NCBI GenBank assembly: GCA_013141175.1
Contig: JABFRN010000001.1
Coordinates: forward strand, 620,001 to 684,000
Direction of reading: 5' to 3'
DNA length: 64,000 bases
Source: Lysobacter sp.
GTDB lineage: Bacteria > Pseudomonadota > Gammaproteobacteria > Xanthomonadales > Xanthomonadaceae
The translations under genes and the position numbers were made by a program. Shown here piece by piece: positions 11,458 through 23,869 of the stretch. Every line of letters starts with the position of its first letter. Within the stretch, counting starts at the first letter, position 1. The notes beneath the pieces are model-generated. The model saw nothing but the letters and a program-made list of their open reading frames with translations. It was not told where the DNA came from and made no database searches.

Positions 11458-12696
11458 TCAATCCGCCTGGCGGCGCAGAAAGGCGGGGATATCCAGATAG
11501 CTGCTGTCGCTGCCGAAATCGGCGGCGGCCGGCGCCGAGGTCTCGGTGTGGTGCCCACGGCCACGCAGGTTGGCGGCGATGCCCGCGCCCGGCGAGAAGC
11601 TTTCGGTCTCGTCGATCATCATCCCGGTGGTGCCGTCGCGGCGACCTTGGGTATTGATCAACTGCACCTGTGGACGACGCACGGGCGCGAATGCTTCCTC
11701 GCGATCGTTGCCGCGCACGGCCTGACGCGCCACCGAGCGGTTGAGGCCGGTGGCGACCACGGTCACCCGCACCTCGTCCTGCATGTCGGGGTCGAGCACG
11801 GTGCCGATGACCACGGTCGCGTCTTCCGAAGCGAAGTTCTCGATGGTGCGACCGACTTCGTCGAACTCGGCCATCGTGAAGTCCGGGCCGGCGGTGATGT
11901 TGACCAGGATGCCGTTGGCACCGGCGAGGTTCACATCGTCGAGCAGCGGATTGTTGATCGCGCCCTCGGCAGCGGCCTGCGCGCGATCGTCGCCGCGCGC
12001 GGTGCCGGTGCCCATCATCGCCAGGCCCATTTCGCTCATGACGGTGCGCACGTCGGCAAAGTCGACGTTGATCAGGCCCGGACGCACGATCAGATCGGCG
12101 ATGCCCTGCACCGCGCCCTGCAGCACGTCGTTGGCGGCGCGGAACGCCTGGATCATGGTGGCGTTGCGGCCGAGCACGGTGATCAGCTTCTCGTTGGGGA
12201 TCGTGATCAGCGAATCGCAGTGCTGCGACAGCTCTTCGATGCCCTTGAGCGCGACCTGCATGCGACGACGGCCTTCGAACGGGAACGGCTTGGTGACGAC
12301 GGCCACGGTGAGAATGCCCATCTCCTTCGCCAACTGCGCGACGACCGGCGCAGCGCCGGTGCCGGTGCCGCCGCCCATGCCGGCGGTGATGAAGACCATG
12401 TCGGCGCCCTGCAGCGCATCCATGATCCGCTCGCGATCTTCCAGCGCGGCCTGGCGGCCGACTTCCGGATTCGCGCCCGCACCCAGGCCTTTGGTGACGT
12501 TGCTGCCGAGCTGCAGCTGCAGCTTGGCGCCGCAGTTCTTGATCGCCTGCGAGTCGGTGTTGGCGGTGATGAACTCCACGCCTTCGATGCAGCCGTTGAC
12601 CATGTGCGCTACGGCGTTGCCGCCACCGCCGCCCACGCCGACGACCTTGATGACCGCGTTGGGCGCCATCTTTTCCACCAGTTCGAAATATGCCAT
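11458..12696 (-). CDS. ftsZ: Cell division GTPase FtsZ
   Basis: A 412-residue bacterial tubulin homologue that forms the Z ring at mid-cell. It has the GTP-binding tubulin signature [15 protein letters not shown], the glycine-rich start [12 protein letters not shown], a variable Pro/Arg-rich linker after about residue 320, and the conserved C-terminal peptide [10 protein letters not shown] that binds FtsA and other anchors. A GAGGA Shine-Dalgarno lies 7 nt before the ATG. A 112-bp gap separates it from ftsA and could hold a separate ftsZ promoter, as in other gammaproteobacteria. Confidence 0.99.
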   Translation of the reverse strand: MAYFELVEKMAPNAVIKVVGVGGGGGNAVAHMVNGCIEGVEFITANTDSQAIKNCGAKLQLQLGSNVTKGLGAGANPEVGRQAALEDRERIMDALQGADMVFITAGMGGGTGTGAAPVVAQLAKEMGILTVAVVTKPFPFEGRRRMQVALKGIEELSQHCDSLITIPNEKLITVLGRNATMIQAFRAANDVLQGAVQGIADLIVRPGLINVDFADVRTVMSEMGLAMMGTGTARGDDRAQAAAEGAINNPLLDDVNLAGANGILVNITAGPDFTMAEFDEVGRTIENFASEDATVVIGTVLDPDMQDEVRVTVVATGLNRSVARQAVRGNDREEAFAPVRRPQVQLINTQGRRDGTTGMMIDETESFSPGAGIAANLRGRGHHTETSAPAAADFGSDSSYLDIPAFLRRQAD

Positions 12697-12808
12697 GTCC
12701 GTGTCCTCGTCTAGTTATAGGTATTGCTGTTGTTGTCTGATCGGGTGTCGCTTTGAAACAGTTCTTCGTGTCGCTGCCTTCCGGATCGCACTTCGAATGC
12801 GGGTGTCG

Positions 12809-14044
12809 CTAAAACTCGCCCTTGAACCAGTTCTTGAGCTTGTTGAACGCCCCCATCGCGCGCCCTGCGGGAATCACCGGGCGGCGCGGATGTTCGATCT
12901 GGCTACCCATCAGCAGCAGGCCGACGCCGGTGGCATGCACCGGATTGCCCACCACTTCGCCCAGCCCGCTGACGTGCTGCGGAATGCCCACGCGCACAGG
13001 CATCTGCAGCATTTCTTCCGCCAGCTCGATCACGCCTTCCATCTTCGATGCGCCACCCGTCAGCACCATGCCGGCGCGCACCAGTTCCTCGAAGCCGGAG
13101 CGGCGCAGTTCGGCCTGCACCATTTCGAAGATTTCCTCGTAACGACCCTGCACCGCCTGCGCCAGCGCATGACGCGGCAGACGACGCGGCGGCCGATCGC
13201 CGACACTGGGCACCTGGATGCTTTCTTCCGCAGTCGCCAGCTGCGCCAATGCGCAGGCGTAACGGACCTTGATCTGTTCGGCCTCGGGCGTGGGCGTGCG
13301 CAGCATGTGCGCGATGTCGTTGGTGACGTGGTCGCCGGCGATCGGCAGCGACGCGGTGTGGCAGATAGCGCCGTGCACGAACACCGCGATATCGGTGGTG
13401 CCGGCGCCGATATCGACCAGCACCACGCCGAGTTCGCGCTCATCGCTGGTCAGCACTGCGGTGCTCGATGCCAGCGCGGAGAAGATCAGATCGTCCACCT
13501 GCAGTCCGCAGCGCTGCACGCACTTGCTGATGTTGGCCGCCGCCGACTGCGCGCAGACCACGAGATGCGCATGCACTTCGAGACGCACCCCGGTCATGCC
13601 GACGGGGTTGCGGATGCCTTCCTGCGAATCGTCCAGCACGTAATCGCGCGGGATCGCGTGCAGGATCTTCTGGTCGGCCGGGATAGCAACAGCCTTCGCC
13701 GCTTCGAGCACGCGATCGAGATCGGCATAGCTGACCTCGCCATCGCGGATCGGAACGATGCCGGGCGAGTTGCGGCACTGCACGTGGTTGCCGGAGATCG
13801 ACGCGTAGACCGAACGGATCTCGCAGCCGGCCATCAGCTCGGCCTCCTCGATCGCGCGCTGGATCGACTGCACGGTCGATTCGATATCCACGACCACGCC
13901 GCGCTTGAGCCCGCGCGATTCGTGCGTGCCGATGCCGATCACTTCGATCGGACTGCCTGCGGCGTACTCGCCGACCAGCGCGACGATCTTGGAGGTGCCG
14001 ATGTCGAGGCCGACGATCAGCGATTTGTCGCCCTTGCGATTCAT
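12809..14044 (-). CDS. ftsA: Cell division actin-like ATPase FtsA
   Basis: A 411-residue actin-fold protein that tethers FtsZ to the membrane and recruits late division proteins. Seen: LIVGLDIGTSKIVALVGE (phosphate 1 loop), VVLVDIGAGTTDIAVF (phosphate 2), GMVLTGGASKMEG (adenosine motif) and an amphipathic C-terminal helix (AFNKLKNWFKGEF) suited to membrane binding. Its ATG overlaps the ftsQ stop by 4 nt (ATGA), so the two genes are translationally coupled. Confidence 0.99.
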   Translation of the reverse strand: MNRKGDKSLIVGLDIGTSKIVALVGEYAAGSPIEVIGIGTHESRGLKRGVVVDIESTVQSIQRAIEEAELMAGCEIRSVYASISGNHVQCRNSPGIVPIRDGEVSYADLDRVLEAAKAVAIPADQKILHAIPRDYVLDDSQEGIRNPVGMTGVRLEVHAHLVVCAQSAAANISKCVQRCGLQVDDLIFSALASSTAVLTSDERELGVVLVDIGAGTTDIAVFVHGAICHTASLPIAGDHVTNDIAHMLRTPTPEAEQIKVRYACALAQLATAEESIQVPSVGDRPPRRLPRHALAQAVQGRYEEIFEMVQAELRRSGFEELVRAGMVLTGGASKMEGVIELAEEMLQMPVRVGIPQHVSGLGEVVGNPVHATGVGLLLMGSQIEHPRRPVIPAGRAMGAFNKLKNWFKGEF

Positions 14045-14901
14045 GTCATAGAGCCAAAGTTCTTGAAGCGGGATTCGGGGTTCGTCGTACGGGTATTCGC
14101 TGCCATCCCTGGCGAGGCCATTGCGGCCCCAGAGCGTCCTGCCCGGCCATCCATGGCCGGGCGCTCGCCGGCCGCAGCAGACGCCTTGTCGGCGTCCGCT
14201 TGCTCGCGGCCACTCGCCCAGCGCAACGCGAAACCATTGGTGTAGCGGAGATCGGCGCGATCGAGCTGTCGCCCCTGCTGCGCCAGCTGCGGCAGCAGAC
14301 GGGCGAAGCGCGCGAGTCGCAGCTTGGCGTCGTCGCGACCGATCAGCAGTTCAGCGCCGTTGGACAGCGTCATCGACCAGCTGCCGCGCGGATCGATCCG
14401 CAGCGCGCGCACGTCGAGGCCGCCTGCCGCGAACATCGCCCGCGATTCGTTGTACAGCTCGACCAGATCGGCGCTGCGCGATTCCGGGCCATCGAAGTGC
14501 GGCAGGCCTTTCGGTACCGCAACGCCTTTGCTGGGGAAGATACGACCGCGCTCGGACAGCAGCCGGTCCTCGCCCCACCACGCGAAGGGACGATGCTCGA
14601 CCACGCGGACCACCAGCACATCCGGCCATTGCTTGCGCACTTCGGCCTGCTCGATCCACGGCAGTCTGGACACCGCGACCTGCGCGTCGTCGAGACGCAC
14701 CGCGAAGAAGCCACGCGTCGCATAGGGCAACACGGTGTCGCGCACCGTCGTCGCATCCACGCGCTCGTGATTGCCGACGACCAGCACTCTGCGCAGCGGC
14801 CAACGCTCGGCGCCCGCCCAGCCCTGGATCACCGCCACCACGGGCAGCGTCACCAGCACGATCGCGAGCAGCCACGCGACGAGTCGCAGAAAGGCGTTCA
14901 T
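14041..14901 (-). CDS. ftsQ: Divisome protein FtsQ
   Basis: A 286-residue bitopic inner-membrane protein that joins the FtsB/FtsL complex to the divisome. It has a short cytoplasmic start, one membrane helix (about residues 5-26), a POTRA domain ([16 protein letters not shown] through [20 protein letters not shown]) and a beta domain. The C-terminus (after about residue 245) is a longer Ala/Arg-rich tail that is probably disordered. It overlaps ddlB upstream and ftsA downstream by 4 nt each. Confidence 0.96.
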   Translation of the reverse strand: MNAFLRLVAWLLAIVLVTLPVVAVIQGWAGAERWPLRRVLVVGNHERVDATTVRDTVLPYATRGFFAVRLDDAQVAVSRLPWIEQAEVRKQWPDVLVVRVVEHRPFAWWGEDRLLSERGRIFPSKGVAVPKGLPHFDGPESRSADLVELYNESRAMFAAGGLDVRALRIDPRGSWSMTLSNGAELLIGRDDAKLRLARFARLLPQLAQQGRQLDRADLRYTNGFALRWASGREQADADKASAAAGERPAMDGRAGRSGAAMASPGMAANTRTTNPESRFKNFGSMT

Positions 14902-15890
14902 CGTTCGCCCGCCTCCGCAACGCCGTCATTCTCGAACGATGTTTCCAGGATCAGCCAGCACAGCGTTTCGAAATCGATGCCGATCTGCCCTGCGGCCTTG
15001 GGCACCAGCGAGTGGCTGGTCATACCCGGCGCGGTATTGATCTCGATGAGCTGGAAACCGCTGCGGCGGTCGCGCATCACATCGACGCGCCCCCAACCTC
15101 TGCAGCCCGCGGCGCGGAAAGCGCGCAGCGCAAGATCTCGGGCGGTCGCTTCGTCTTCGCCTTCGAGCCCGGGGCAGATGTACTGGGTGTCGTCGGCGAT
15201 GTATTTGGCGTGATAGTCGTACCACTCGCCGGCAGGCACGATGCGGATCGACGGCAGCGCGGTGTCGCCGAAGATACCGACCGTGAACTCGTCGCCCACC
15301 ACCATCTGCTCCATCAGCAACTCGCCCGCATAGCCCGCCGCGAACGCTTCCGCCTGCTCGAGATCGGCTTCGGCCAGGATGCGGAACACGCCGACGCTGG
15401 AACCTTCGCACGATGGCTTCACGAACACCGGCAATCCCAGCGCACGCGCGGCTGCGCGCATGTCGTCGCCATGCCGCAAACGCGCGAACTTCGGTGTCGG
15501 CAAGCCTTCGCTGGCCCACACCTGCTTGGTGCGGATCTTGTCCATGCTCAGCGCGGAACCGAGCACGCCCGAGCCGGTATAGGGCACGCCGATCGCTTCG
15601 AGCGCGCCTTGCAGCACGCCGTCTTCGCCGCCGCCCTTGTTGCCATGAAGGATGTTGAACACGCGGTCGAACCGTTTCACCGACAGCGCTTCGAGCAGCG
15701 CCGGAATCCCGTCGACCGCGTGCGCATCGACGCCGCGCGCGCACAGCGCAGCCAGCACATTGCGCCCAGAGTCGAGCGACACCTCGCGCTCGGCGCTGGT
15801 GCCGCCCATCAGCACGGCGACGCGACCGAACGCAGCGGGGTCGCTGATTTTCGGCACTGCGACGTGGGATTGAGGGATGGCCATGCTCAC
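14898..15890 (-). CDS. ddlB: D-alanine--D-alanine ligase
   Basis: A 330-residue ATP-grasp ligase that makes D-Ala-D-Ala for peptidoglycan. Motifs: [17 protein letters not shown], the [15 protein letters not shown] substrate region, [10 protein letters not shown], and the Mg-binding [17 protein letters not shown] start at 15890 is preferred over the ATG two codons later because AGAGGA lies 9 nt upstream and the GTG overlaps the murC stop by 4 nt (GTGA), the pattern used throughout this cluster. Confidence 0.98.
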   Translation of the reverse strand: MSMAIPQSHVAVPKISDPAAFGRVAVLMGGTSAEREVSLDSGRNVLAALCARGVDAHAVDGIPALLEALSVKRFDRVFNILHGNKGGGEDGVLQGALEAIGVPYTGSGVLGSALSMDKIRTKQVWASEGLPTPKFARLRHGDDMRAAARALGLPVFVKPSCEGSSVGVFRILAEADLEQAEAFAAGYAGELLMEQMVVGDEFTVGIFGDTALPSIRIVPAGEWYDYHAKYIADDTQYICPGLEGEDEATARDLALRAFRAAGCRGWGRVDVMRDRRSGFQLIEINTAPGMTSHSLVPKAAGQIGIDFETLCWLILETSFENDGVAEAGER

Positions 15891-17335
15891 GATTTTGAAT
15901 CCTCTGAATGTTTGTTCGCGAATCCATTCGAGGAGATCTGCTGTACGGCAGCACCGATATCGCCTGCGCCCATCATCAACAGCAGATCGCCGTCCTGAAG
16001 CACGTCGGGCAGCACGCTGGCGAGATCGGCGGCGCTACCCACCACGACCGGATCGATGCGGCCACGCGCGCGGATACTGCGCGCCAGCGATTTGGCATCG
16101 GCCCCGGCGATCGGCGCCTCGCCGGCCGGATAGACTTCGGTCAGCACCAGCGCATCGACGTTCGACAGCACCGCGGCGAAATCGTCGAACAGGTCGCGGG
16201 TGCGGCTGTAGCGATGCGGCTGGAATGCGACCACGAGCCGGCGATCCGGCCAGCCGCCGCGAGCGGCCTGGAACACTGCTTCGAGTTCTTTCGGATGATG
16301 GCCGTAGTCGTCGACCAGCTGCACTTTCGCGCCTTGCGCGGTGGTGAGCTCGGCAAGCAGATTGAAGCGACGACCGATGCCCGCGAACTGTTCCAGCGCC
16401 CGCGCGATCGCTTCGGGCGAAACGCCGAGCTGCCAACCGATGGTCGCGGCGGCGAGCGCGTTCTGGACGTTGTGACGGCCCGGCAACGCCAGCGTGGTCG
16501 GCGTGCGCGAACCGTCGGGCAGGCACAGCGTGAAGCGCATCGCCGGTCCGGCCTGTTCGACGTCTTCTGCGCGCACATCGGCATGCGCGGCGAAACCATA
16601 GGTGATGACATGGCGCGGCATGTCGGCCGCGAGCGCCGCGACTTCGGCGTCATCGATGCAGAGCACCGCAAGACCGTAGAACGGCAGGCGGTGCAGGAAT
16701 TCCGAGAACGCCGCCTGCACGCGCGCGAAATCGCCGCCGTAGTTCTCGAGGTGATCGGCATCGATGTTGGTGACGACCGCGATCTGCGGGTTCAGGCGCA
16801 GGAAACTGCCGTCGCTCTCATCGGCCTCGGCCACCAGCCAATCGCCGCTGCCGAGGCGTGCATTCGCGCCTGCCGCGAGCAACTGACCGCCGATCACGAA
16901 GGTCGGATCGAGACCGCCCTCGCCGAGCACGCTTGCGGTCAATGATGTGGTGGTGGTTTTGCCGTGGGTCCCGGCGATGGCGATGCCGCGGCGGAAGCGC
17001 ATCAATTCGGCCAGCATTTCCGCGCGCGGCACGACCGGAATGCGTTGCGCGCGCGCTTCCATCCACTCGGGATTGTCGCGTTTGATGGCGCTGGACACGA
17101 CCACGCAGTCCGTGCCGAGCACGTTGGCGGCAGCGTGACCGCGACAGACGGTGGCACCGAGCGATGCGAGACGGCGGGTGGCCACACTGTCGGCATTGTC
17201 GGAACCGGAAACCTGGTAACCGAGGGTGCACAGCACTTCGGCGATGCCGCTCATGCCGGCGCCGCCGATGCCGACGAAATGCACGCGCGGAAAGGCTTTC
17301 GACAGATCCTGGGTATCGAGCAGGCGACGGATCAT
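15887..17335 (-). CDS. murC: UDP-N-acetylmuramate--L-alanine ligase MurC
   Basis: A 482-residue Mur ligase adding L-Ala to UDP-MurNAc. It has the Rossmann start [16 protein letters not shown], the ATP loop [15 protein letters not shown], the central [10 protein letters not shown] and the C-terminal [10 protein letters not shown]. Its ATG overlaps the murG stop by 4 nt and its stop overlaps the ddlB start. Length matches the family (491 residues in E. coli). Confidence 0.99.
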   Translation of the reverse strand: MIRRLLDTQDLSKAFPRVHFVGIGGAGMSGIAEVLCTLGYQVSGSDNADSVATRRLASLGATVCRGHAAANVLGTDCVVVSSAIKRDNPEWMEARAQRIPVVPRAEMLAELMRFRRGIAIAGTHGKTTTTSLTASVLGEGGLDPTFVIGGQLLAAGANARLGSGDWLVAEADESDGSFLRLNPQIAVVTNIDADHLENYGGDFARVQAAFSEFLHRLPFYGLAVLCIDDAEVAALAADMPRHVITYGFAAHADVRAEDVEQAGPAMRFTLCLPDGSRTPTTLALPGRHNVQNALAAATIGWQLGVSPEAIARALEQFAGIGRRFNLLAELTTAQGAKVQLVDDYGHHPKELEAVFQAARGGWPDRRLVVAFQPHRYSRTRDLFDDFAAVLSNVDALVLTEVYPAGEAPIAGADAKSLARSIRARGRIDPVVVGSAADLASVLPDVLQDGDLLLMMGAGDIGAAVQQISSNGFANKHSEDSKS

Positions 17336-18468
17336 GCGCGGGTCTCCTGATGACGCGCCGCATGCTGAGCGGCGACTTCGAGCACGATCTCGGCGACACG
17401 GTCGGCCGCGTCGGGTTTGGCGAGCGAACGCGCGGCCTCGGCCATCGACAAACGCTTCGCGGCGTCGCCGGCCAGCGCGCGCAGGGTCGTCGCCAGGCGA
17501 TCAGCCAGCGTGTCGTCCTGTTTCAACAGCGCCGCCGCACCGCGCTCCACGAGATACAGGCCGTTCTTGGTCTGATGGTCGTCGACCGCCGTCGGCAGCG
17601 GCACCAGCACGCTGGAAACGCCTGCGGCGCAGACTTCGGCGAGGGTCAGCGCACCGGCACGGCAGACGACGATATCGGCCCAGGCATAGGCCGCAGCCAT
17701 GTCGGCGATGAACGGCTCGATCGATGCCGCGACGTTCGCATCGGCATAAGCACGCTCGGCGTCTTCGCGCATTTTCTCACCGCACTGGTGGCGCACATCG
17801 CAATCGATACCCTGCAATTGCGAAAGCGCTTTCGGCAGCGCGACGTTGAGCGCGCGCGCGCCCTGGCTGCCGCCGAGCACCAGCACGCGCAGTCGCGACG
17901 ACGCTGCGGCGAAGCGCTGCGCGGGCGGCGCGATCGCGGAAATCGCATCGCGCACCGGATTGCCGACCACGGTTTCCTTGCCGGGAAAACTGTCCGGGAA
18001 CCCGGTCAGCACGCGGCGCGCGAACATCGCCAGCACGCGATTGGTCATCCCCGGCGCGCGATTCTGTTCGTGCACCAGCAGCGGCACGCCCGCGATCGCC
18101 GAGGCGATGCCGCCGGGGCCGGCCGCGAAGCCGCCGAAGCTCACCACCGCGCGCGGACGATGCCTGTGCAGCACGTTGGCGGCGGCGCGGATCGCGGACA
18201 ACACGCGCAGCGGTGCGCGCAGCAGCGTGCCGATCCCCTTGCCGCGCAGGCCGGAGATCGCGATGGTTTCGATGACGACGCCATGCTGCGGCACGAGCTT
18301 CGTTTCCATGCCGCCATCCGCGCCCAGCCACACCACCGGCACATTGCGCGCGCGCAGCGCGGCGGCGACCGCGAGGCCCGGGAAAATATGTCCTCCGGTA
18401 CCGCCGGCGAAGATCATCACCGGCGCCGGGGTCGCGGACACGACGGTGCCGGAAGCCGCAGCGCTCAT
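17332..18468 (-). CDS. murG: UDP-GlcNAc:lipid I N-acetylglucosaminyltransferase MurG
   Basis: A 378-residue GT-B glycosyltransferase that converts lipid I to lipid II on the cytoplasmic face of the membrane. Motifs: [50 protein letters not shown] and [16 protein letters not shown]. The start MSAAASGT overlaps the ftsW stop by 4 nt. The open frame continues upstream inside ftsW, but that part is only an out-of-frame shadow. Confidence 0.99.
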   Translation of the reverse strand: MSAAASGTVVSATPAPVMIFAGGTGGHIFPGLAVAAALRARNVPVVWLGADGGMETKLVPQHGVVIETIAISGLRGKGIGTLLRAPLRVLSAIRAAANVLHRHRPRAVVSFGGFAAGPGGIASAIAGVPLLVHEQNRAPGMTNRVLAMFARRVLTGFPDSFPGKETVVGNPVRDAISAIAPPAQRFAAASSRLRVLVLGGSQGARALNVALPKALSQLQGIDCDVRHQCGEKMREDAERAYADANVAASIEPFIADMAAAYAWADIVVCRAGALTLAEVCAAGVSSVLVPLPTAVDDHQTKNGLYLVERGAAALLKQDDTLADRLATTLRALAGDAAKRLSMAEAARSLAKPDAADRVAEIVLEVAAQHAARHQETRA

Positions 18469-19811
18469 GCGTTCCTCCCGAACGTCGGTTCGATACGGTC
18501 GCGCAGGCGGCTGGTGCCGCGCACGGTGTTGCCCAACGCGGACCCGTTCGCGGCGACCACCGGCTGCGCGGTCGATGGCGGCGCACCGGCATAGGTCTGC
18601 GCCGACACCTGCGCCGCTTCGCCACGCAGGCGCGCGACCTGACGTTCGGCGCGATCGAGTTCGTAGGAAATCCGCAGCAGCAGGCCCAGCGCTGCGCAGG
18701 TGCCGAGCACGCTGGAACCGCCGTAGGAAATCAACGGCAGCGTCAATCCCTTGGTCGGCAGCATCCCGAGATTCACACCGATCGAAACGAAGCTCTGCAA
18801 CGCCACCCACAGCGCGATGCCGAAGGCGCAATAACCCGCGAAATGGCGGCGCATTTCGACGCATTTCAGTCCGATCCAGAATGCGCGGCCGACGAGCAGG
18901 CCGTACAGCGCGATCACCATGCAGACGCCCGCGAAGCCCAACTCCTCGGCGATCACCGCCAGGATGAAGTCGGTATGCGCTTCCGGCAGATACGCCAGCT
19001 TCTGCACCGAACCACCGAGACCGACGCCGAACCATTCGCCGCGACCGACCGCCATCAACGCATTGGTCAGCTGATAGCCGGTGTTGAAGGGGTCCTTCCA
19101 CGGATCCAGGAACGAGGTCAGGCGACTGACGCGGTAGGGCTCGGCGATCGCGATGATCGCCAGCACCGGCAAACCGACCAGCACCGGGCCGAACATCCGC
19201 GGCATGTGCACGCCACCGAGGATGAGCATGCCGGCCGTGATCGACAGGATCAGCGACAGCGAACCGAAATCCGGTTGCAGGATCAACAAGCCGACCAACG
19301 CCACCGCCACGCCCAGCGGCTTGAGCATCGCGCCCCAGGTCGCGTTGACTTCGTCGCGGAACCGCACCAGATAACTGGCGAGCCACACGATATACATGAG
19401 CTTCACGGCTTCCACCGCCTGGAACCCCATGATCCCGAAGTTCAACCAGCGCCGGGCGCCATTGACGGTCTTGCCGATGCCGGGGACGAACACGAGGATC
19501 AGCAATACGAAGCACAACACCAGCATCAGGCGATCCTGCTGTTCGATGCTCTTGAGTTCGGTACGCATCAGAACGCCGGCCACGCCGACCCCGAACACCA
19601 GGAACATCAGATGCTTGATGAGGAAATAGTACGGGCCGACATCGAGACCCTCGCCGATCGCGATCGAGCTGGACGCGACCATGACCACGCCGAGGCAGGC
19701 CAATGCGATCGACGCGCCGAGCAGCCACGGGTCGTAGCGGCCGGGCAACGCGTCGAGACGCGTGGCCTGTTGGCCAAGGCCGAAGCGCGGAAGGGAAAGC
19801 CAGGTCGCCAT
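18465..19811 (-). CDS. ftsW: SEDS-family peptidoglycan glycosyltransferase FtsW
   Basis: A 448-residue polytopic membrane protein (about ten helices) that polymerises lipid II at the septum together with FtsI. SEDS signatures are visible: [71 protein letters not shown] (in parts) and ISYGGSS near the last helices. A cytoplasmic tail of about 65 residues follows, longer than in E. coli and variable. The ATG overlaps the mraY stop by one base (TGATG). Confidence 0.98.
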   Translation of the reverse strand: MATWLSLPRFGLGQQATRLDALPGRYDPWLLGASIALACLGVVMVASSSIAIGEGLDVGPYYFLIKHLMFLVFGVGVAGVLMRTELKSIEQQDRLMLVLCFVLLILVFVPGIGKTVNGARRWLNFGIMGFQAVEAVKLMYIVWLASYLVRFRDEVNATWGAMLKPLGVAVALVGLLILQPDFGSLSLILSITAGMLILGGVHMPRMFGPVLVGLPVLAIIAIAEPYRVSRLTSFLDPWKDPFNTGYQLTNALMAVGRGEWFGVGLGGSVQKLAYLPEAHTDFILAVIAEELGFAGVCMVIALYGLLVGRAFWIGLKCVEMRRHFAGYCAFGIALWVALQSFVSIGVNLGMLPTKGLTLPLISYGGSSVLGTCAALGLLLRISYELDRAERQVARLRGEAAQVSAQTYAGAPPSTAQPVVAANGSALGNTVRGTSRLRDRIEPTFGRNA

Positions 19812-20908
19812 CAGCGGACCTTCAACGTCGCGAGACCGACCAGCACGAGGATCACCGAGATGATCCAGAAACGCACGATCACGCGCGGCTCCGGCCAGCC
19901 CTTCAATTCGAAGTGATGGTGGATCGGCGCCATCCGGAACACGCGTTTTCCGGTGAGCTTGAACGACGCGACCTGGATCATCACCGACAGCGTCTCGATC
20001 ACGAAGATGCCGCCCATCAGCACCAGCACCAGTTCCTGGCGCACGATCACCGCGATGCAGCCCAGCACGGCGCCGAGCGCGAGCGCGCCGATGTCGCCCA
20101 TGAACACCATCGCCGGATACGTGTTGAACCACAGGAAGCCGAGGCCCGCGCCGGCGATCGCGGCGCAGATGATCACCAGCTCGCCCGCACCGGGCACCGG
20201 TGGAATCTGCAGATAACCGGAGAACACCGCGTTGCCCGAGGCGTAGGCGAACACGCCCAGCGCGCAGGCGACCAGCACCGTCGGCATGATCGCGAGCCCG
20301 TCGAGGCCGTCGGTGAGATTCACCGCGTTCGAGAAACCCACGATCCAGAAGTACGCGATGAAGACGAAGAAGATCGTGCCGCCGATTCCGACCAGCGGCA
20401 GTGCGACTTCCTTGAAGAACGGAATGTAGAGCGTGGTCGCCGCTGGCGCATCCGCAGTGAAATACAGGAACAGGCCGGCGGCGAGGCCGAACACCGACTG
20501 CAGCGCGTACTTGGTGCGCGAGCGCATGCCGTTGGGATCGCGCTTGACGATCTTGATCCAGTCGTCCCACCAGCCGATGCAGCCGTACGCGACCATCACC
20601 GCCAACACCAGCCACACGTAGCGGTTGCGCAGGTCGCCCCAGAGCATCACCGATGCGATCACCGTCAGCAGGATCAACGCGCCGCCCATCGTCGGCGTGC
20701 CGGCCTTGGAGAAATGCGATTGCGGGCCGTCCTTGCGGATCGGCTGGCCGCCCTTGAGCTGGGCGAGCCGCGCGATGATCGCCGGGCCCCACCACAAGGA
20801 CAATGCGAGCGAGGTCAGCGCCGCGAGAATGCCGCGAAACGTCAGATAGCCGAACAGACCGAACAGACTCTGCAGTTGTTCCAGCCAGCGCGTCAGTTCA
20901 AGCAACAT
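19811..20908 (-). CDS. mraY: Phospho-MurNAc-pentapeptide transferase MraY
   Basis: A 365-residue ten-helix membrane enzyme making lipid I from UDP-MurNAc-pentapeptide and undecaprenyl phosphate. Conserved cytoplasmic loops are present: [23 protein letters not shown] (in parts), [10 protein letters not shown] with its catalytic Asp residues, and [11 protein letters not shown]. It starts with [10 protein letters not shown] as in E. coli. Its 5' end overlaps the end of murF by 11 nt. Confidence 0.99.
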   Translation of the reverse strand: MLLELTRWLEQLQSLFGLFGYLTFRGILAALTSLALSLWWGPAIIARLAQLKGGQPIRKDGPQSHFSKAGTPTMGGALILLTVIASVMLWGDLRNRYVWLVLAVMVAYGCIGWWDDWIKIVKRDPNGMRSRTKYALQSVFGLAAGLFLYFTADAPAATTLYIPFFKEVALPLVGIGGTIFFVFIAYFWIVGFSNAVNLTDGLDGLAIMPTVLVACALGVFAYASGNAVFSGYLQIPPVPGAGELVIICAAIAGAGLGFLWFNTYPAMVFMGDIGALALGAVLGCIAVIVRQELVLVLMGGIFVIETLSVMIQVASFKLTGKRVFRMAPIHHHFELKGWPEPRVIVRFWIISVILVLVGLATLKVR

Positions 20909-22388
20909 GCGACTCTCTCCCGCCCGCGATGTCCGCGTGCATTGCGTTCTTGGGCAAGTCCTTTGCGAGCAGGTCCTTCACGATTCGGTCCATCGCGCTT
21001 CCGCGCGAGCCTTTGATCAATATCCGCAGTACGGGAGCGGCTGCAGGAGCGGCTTCGGCCGCGATCTCTTTCCGCATCGCCTCCATCGCCGGGGCGCTTT
21101 CCACAAAAGCATCGATATCGGCGCGTAGTGCTTCCGCGATGGCCGCATGACTGTCGAACGTCCGCGCACCCGCGCCGAACGCCTCCGCCGCTGCCGCGCT
21201 GAGCGCGCCCAGCGCATAGAACCGGGCGATGCCAGATGCTTTGGCACGGCGCCCGATCTCGGCGTGCAGCGACGCGGCGTCCTCGCCGAGTTCGCGCATG
21301 TCGCCCAGCACCAGCCAGCGCTCGCCGCCGCTCGACGCCAACGTATCGATCGCCGCTTTCAACGACCCGGGATTGGCGTTGTAGCTGTCGTCGATCAAGG
21401 TCACGCCAGTCGCAAGGCGATGCGTGTTCAAGCGGCCCGCGACCGGTTGCGCGGCGTTCAAACCCGCAGCGATGACCGGCAATGCGACTCCCGCACCGAG
21501 CGCCAGCGCAGCCGCCGCCAGCGCATTCGACACGTTGTGGCGGCCCGGCATCGCCAGTGCGATCTCCGCCTCGCCTTCCGGCGTGACCAGCATGAAGCGC
21601 GAGCCTTCGGCGTCGAGCGCGATCGCACGCGCAGTCACATCGGCGGTCGCTTCAAGGCCGAAACGGATCAGGCGGTGGCCGTGCGCGCGTTCGGCAAAGT
21701 AAGGGGCGAAGGCATCATCGGCATTGATCGCGGCGACACCGGCCGCCGACAGATCGTCGTAGACCGCCGCTTTCGTATTCGCGATCTCCAGCAGGCTGCC
21801 CATGCGTTCCAGATGCGCCGGCGCCACGTTGTTGACCAGGGCGAAATCGGGCGAGGCGATACGGGTGAGATACGCGATGTCGCCCGGCTTGCCCGTGCCC
21901 ATTTCGTAGATCGCGAACTCGGCATCTTCCGGCGCGTCGAGCACCGCGAGCGGCATGCCGATCTCGTTGTTGCGATTGCCCGGCGTGGCGTAGGTGATGC
22001 CCGCGCGCTCGAAGATCGCCAGGGCCAGTGTCTTCACGCTGGTCTTGCCGTTGCTGCCGGTGATCGCGACGACTTTCGTGCGGCGCGCGCGCTGTACCGT
22101 ACCGGCGAGATCGGCCAGCGCGCGCTCGGTATCGGCGACCACGATCTGCGGCATGGACACGTCGACCCGGCGGGAAACCAGCGCTGCTCGCGCGCCGAGC
22201 GACGCCGATTGCGCGACGTAATCGTTGCCGTCGAAGTTTTCGCCCTTGATCGCGACGAACAGCGCCGATGCGGGCATGTCCGCATCGAGCTTGCGGGTAT
22301 CGGTGACGAGCATGTCCACCGTCGAATCCTCGCCGACCAGGCGACCGTTCACGGCCTGGGCGATCCGCGCGAGCGTCATCGGCATCAT
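20898..22388 (-). CDS. murF: UDP-MurNAc-tripeptide--D-Ala-D-Ala ligase MurF
   Basis: A 496-residue Mur ligase that adds the D-Ala-D-Ala dipeptide made by DdlB. It has the ATP loop [13 protein letters not shown], the [13 protein letters not shown] region and [19 protein letters not shown]-like sequence of the C-terminal domain. Two ATGs stand side by side at the start (22388 and 22385); the first overlaps the murE stop by 4 nt. The C-terminus is longer than in E. coli (452 residues), with Ala-rich inserts near residues 410-450. Confidence 0.98.
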   Translation of the reverse strand: MMPMTLARIAQAVNGRLVGEDSTVDMLVTDTRKLDADMPASALFVAIKGENFDGNDYVAQSASLGARAALVSRRVDVSMPQIVVADTERALADLAGTVQRARRTKVVAITGSNGKTSVKTLALAIFERAGITYATPGNRNNEIGMPLAVLDAPEDAEFAIYEMGTGKPGDIAYLTRIASPDFALVNNVAPAHLERMGSLLEIANTKAAVYDDLSAAGVAAINADDAFAPYFAERAHGHRLIRFGLEATADVTARAIALDAEGSRFMLVTPEGEAEIALAMPGRHNVSNALAAAALALGAGVALPVIAAGLNAAQPVAGRLNTHRLATGVTLIDDSYNANPGSLKAAIDTLASSGGERWLVLGDMRELGEDAASLHAEIGRRAKASGIARFYALGALSAAAAEAFGAGARTFDSHAAIAEALRADIDAFVESAPAMEAMRKEIAAEAAPAAAPVLRILIKGSRGSAMDRIVKDLLAKDLPKNAMHADIAGGRESHVA

Positions 22389-23869
22389 GCGCGCGCCTCC
22401 AGCGCCGCACGGGCGATTCCGGTGTCGTCGAACGGATACTGCACGCCGTCGATCTCCTGATACGGCTCATGCCCCTTGCCGGCGATCAGCACGATGTCGT
22501 TCGCGCCGGCCGCGCCGATCGCCTGCGCGATGGCGGCGGCGCGGTCGCGTTCAATCCTGATCGCGCCAGGGCGTGCGAACCCGGCGACGATGTCGGCGAC
22601 GATGGCGTCGCCGTGTTCGGTACGCGGATTGTCGTCGGTCACGATCACCGCATCGGCATTGGCTTCGGCGATGGCGGCCATCTGCGGACGTTTGCCGCGA
22701 TCGCGGTCGCCGCCGCAGCCGAACACGCAGACCAGGCGACCGGCCGCATGCGCACGCAGGCTGGACAGCGCCTGCTCCAGCGCATCGGGCGTGTGCGCGT
22801 AGTCGATCACGACCAACGGCAAGCGGCCGTCGCCGCCGAGACGGTTCATGCGGCCATTGACCGGCTGCAGCATCGACAGCGTGTCCGCGATCCGCGCCGG
22901 CGTTTCTCCCAGCGCGCACAGCGCACCGGCCACCGCCAACAGGTTGTCGACGTTGAAACGACCGAGCAGCGGCGAGCGCACCGGGTGCGATTCGCCTTCG
23001 ATCTTCAGCTCGAATGACAGCCCGGCGAGATCGAGCACGATGCTGTCGGCGCGCAAATCCGCATCCACGGCATCGCGCGAACTGACGCCGATGACGCGCA
23101 CCGGGGCCAGGATACCGGCATGCAGTTCACGGCCGAAGGCATCGTCGAGATTCAGCACGGCGGAATCCAGACCCGGCCACGCGAACAATCCGGCCTTCGC
23201 TGCACCGTAGGCATCCATCGTGCCGTGGTAGTCGAGGTGGTCGCGGGTCAGATTGGTGAACATGCCGACCTTGAAATGCACGCCCTCGACGCGGCCCTGA
23301 TCGAGCGCGTGCGAGCTGACTTCCATCGCGACCGCATCGGCGCCGGCATCGCGCAATTGCGCGAGCAGCGCATGCAGCTGCAGCACCAATGGCGTGGTGA
23401 AACCGGTCGGCACGACATCGCCGTACAGACCCGCACCCAGGGTGCCGATGCTGCCGGCGCGGCGGCCACGCAGCGTCCACGCCTGCGCCAACAACTGCAC
23501 GGTCGAAGTCTTGCCGTTGGTGCCGGTCACGCCGACCGTGGTCATCGTCCTCGACGGTGCGCCATGGAACGCATCCGCCATCGCACCGAGACGCGCACGC
23601 AGACCGGGCACGGCGATCATCGGCACCGCCGCATCCGCAGCGATGTCGAACTCCGCGGGCAGCGGTGGCTCGAACAGGATCGCCGCCGCGCCCGCCTGCT
23701 TCGCCTGCGCGGCGAATTTCAAGCCGTGCGCACCGAAACCCGCAATCGCCACGAACGCATTGCCGGGCTCGATCGCACGACTGTCCTGGACAAGGCCGGT
23801 GATGTCCAGACCGGCGGGAATGCCAGCGATATCCGGCAACAGTTCGGCGAGGCGCATGCGACGGCTCAT
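22385..23869 (-). CDS. murE: UDP-MurNAc-L-Ala-D-Glu:meso-diaminopimelate ligase MurE
   Basis: A 494-residue Mur ligase adding the third residue of the stem peptide. ATP loop [15 protein letters not shown] and the DDNPRTE motif are present; DNPR is the signature for meso-diaminopimelate rather than lysine, as expected for a Gram-negative cell wall. The start [13 protein letters not shown] overlaps the ftsI stop by 4 nt. Confidence 0.98.
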   Translation of the reverse strand: MSRRMRLAELLPDIAGIPAGLDITGLVQDSRAIEPGNAFVAIAGFGAHGLKFAAQAKQAGAAAILFEPPLPAEFDIAADAAVPMIAVPGLRARLGAMADAFHGAPSRTMTTVGVTGTNGKTSTVQLLAQAWTLRGRRAGSIGTLGAGLYGDVVPTGFTTPLVLQLHALLAQLRDAGADAVAMEVSSHALDQGRVEGVHFKVGMFTNLTRDHLDYHGTMDAYGAAKAGLFAWPGLDSAVLNLDDAFGRELHAGILAPVRVIGVSSRDAVDADLRADSIVLDLAGLSFELKIEGESHPVRSPLLGRFNVDNLLAVAGALCALGETPARIADTLSMLQPVNGRMNRLGGDGRLPLVVIDYAHTPDALEQALSSLRAHAAGRLVCVFGCGGDRDRGKRPQMAAIAEANADAVIVTDDNPRTEHGDAIVADIVAGFARPGAIRIERDRAAAIAQAIGAAGANDIVLIAGKGHEPYQEIDGVQYPFDDTGIARAALEARA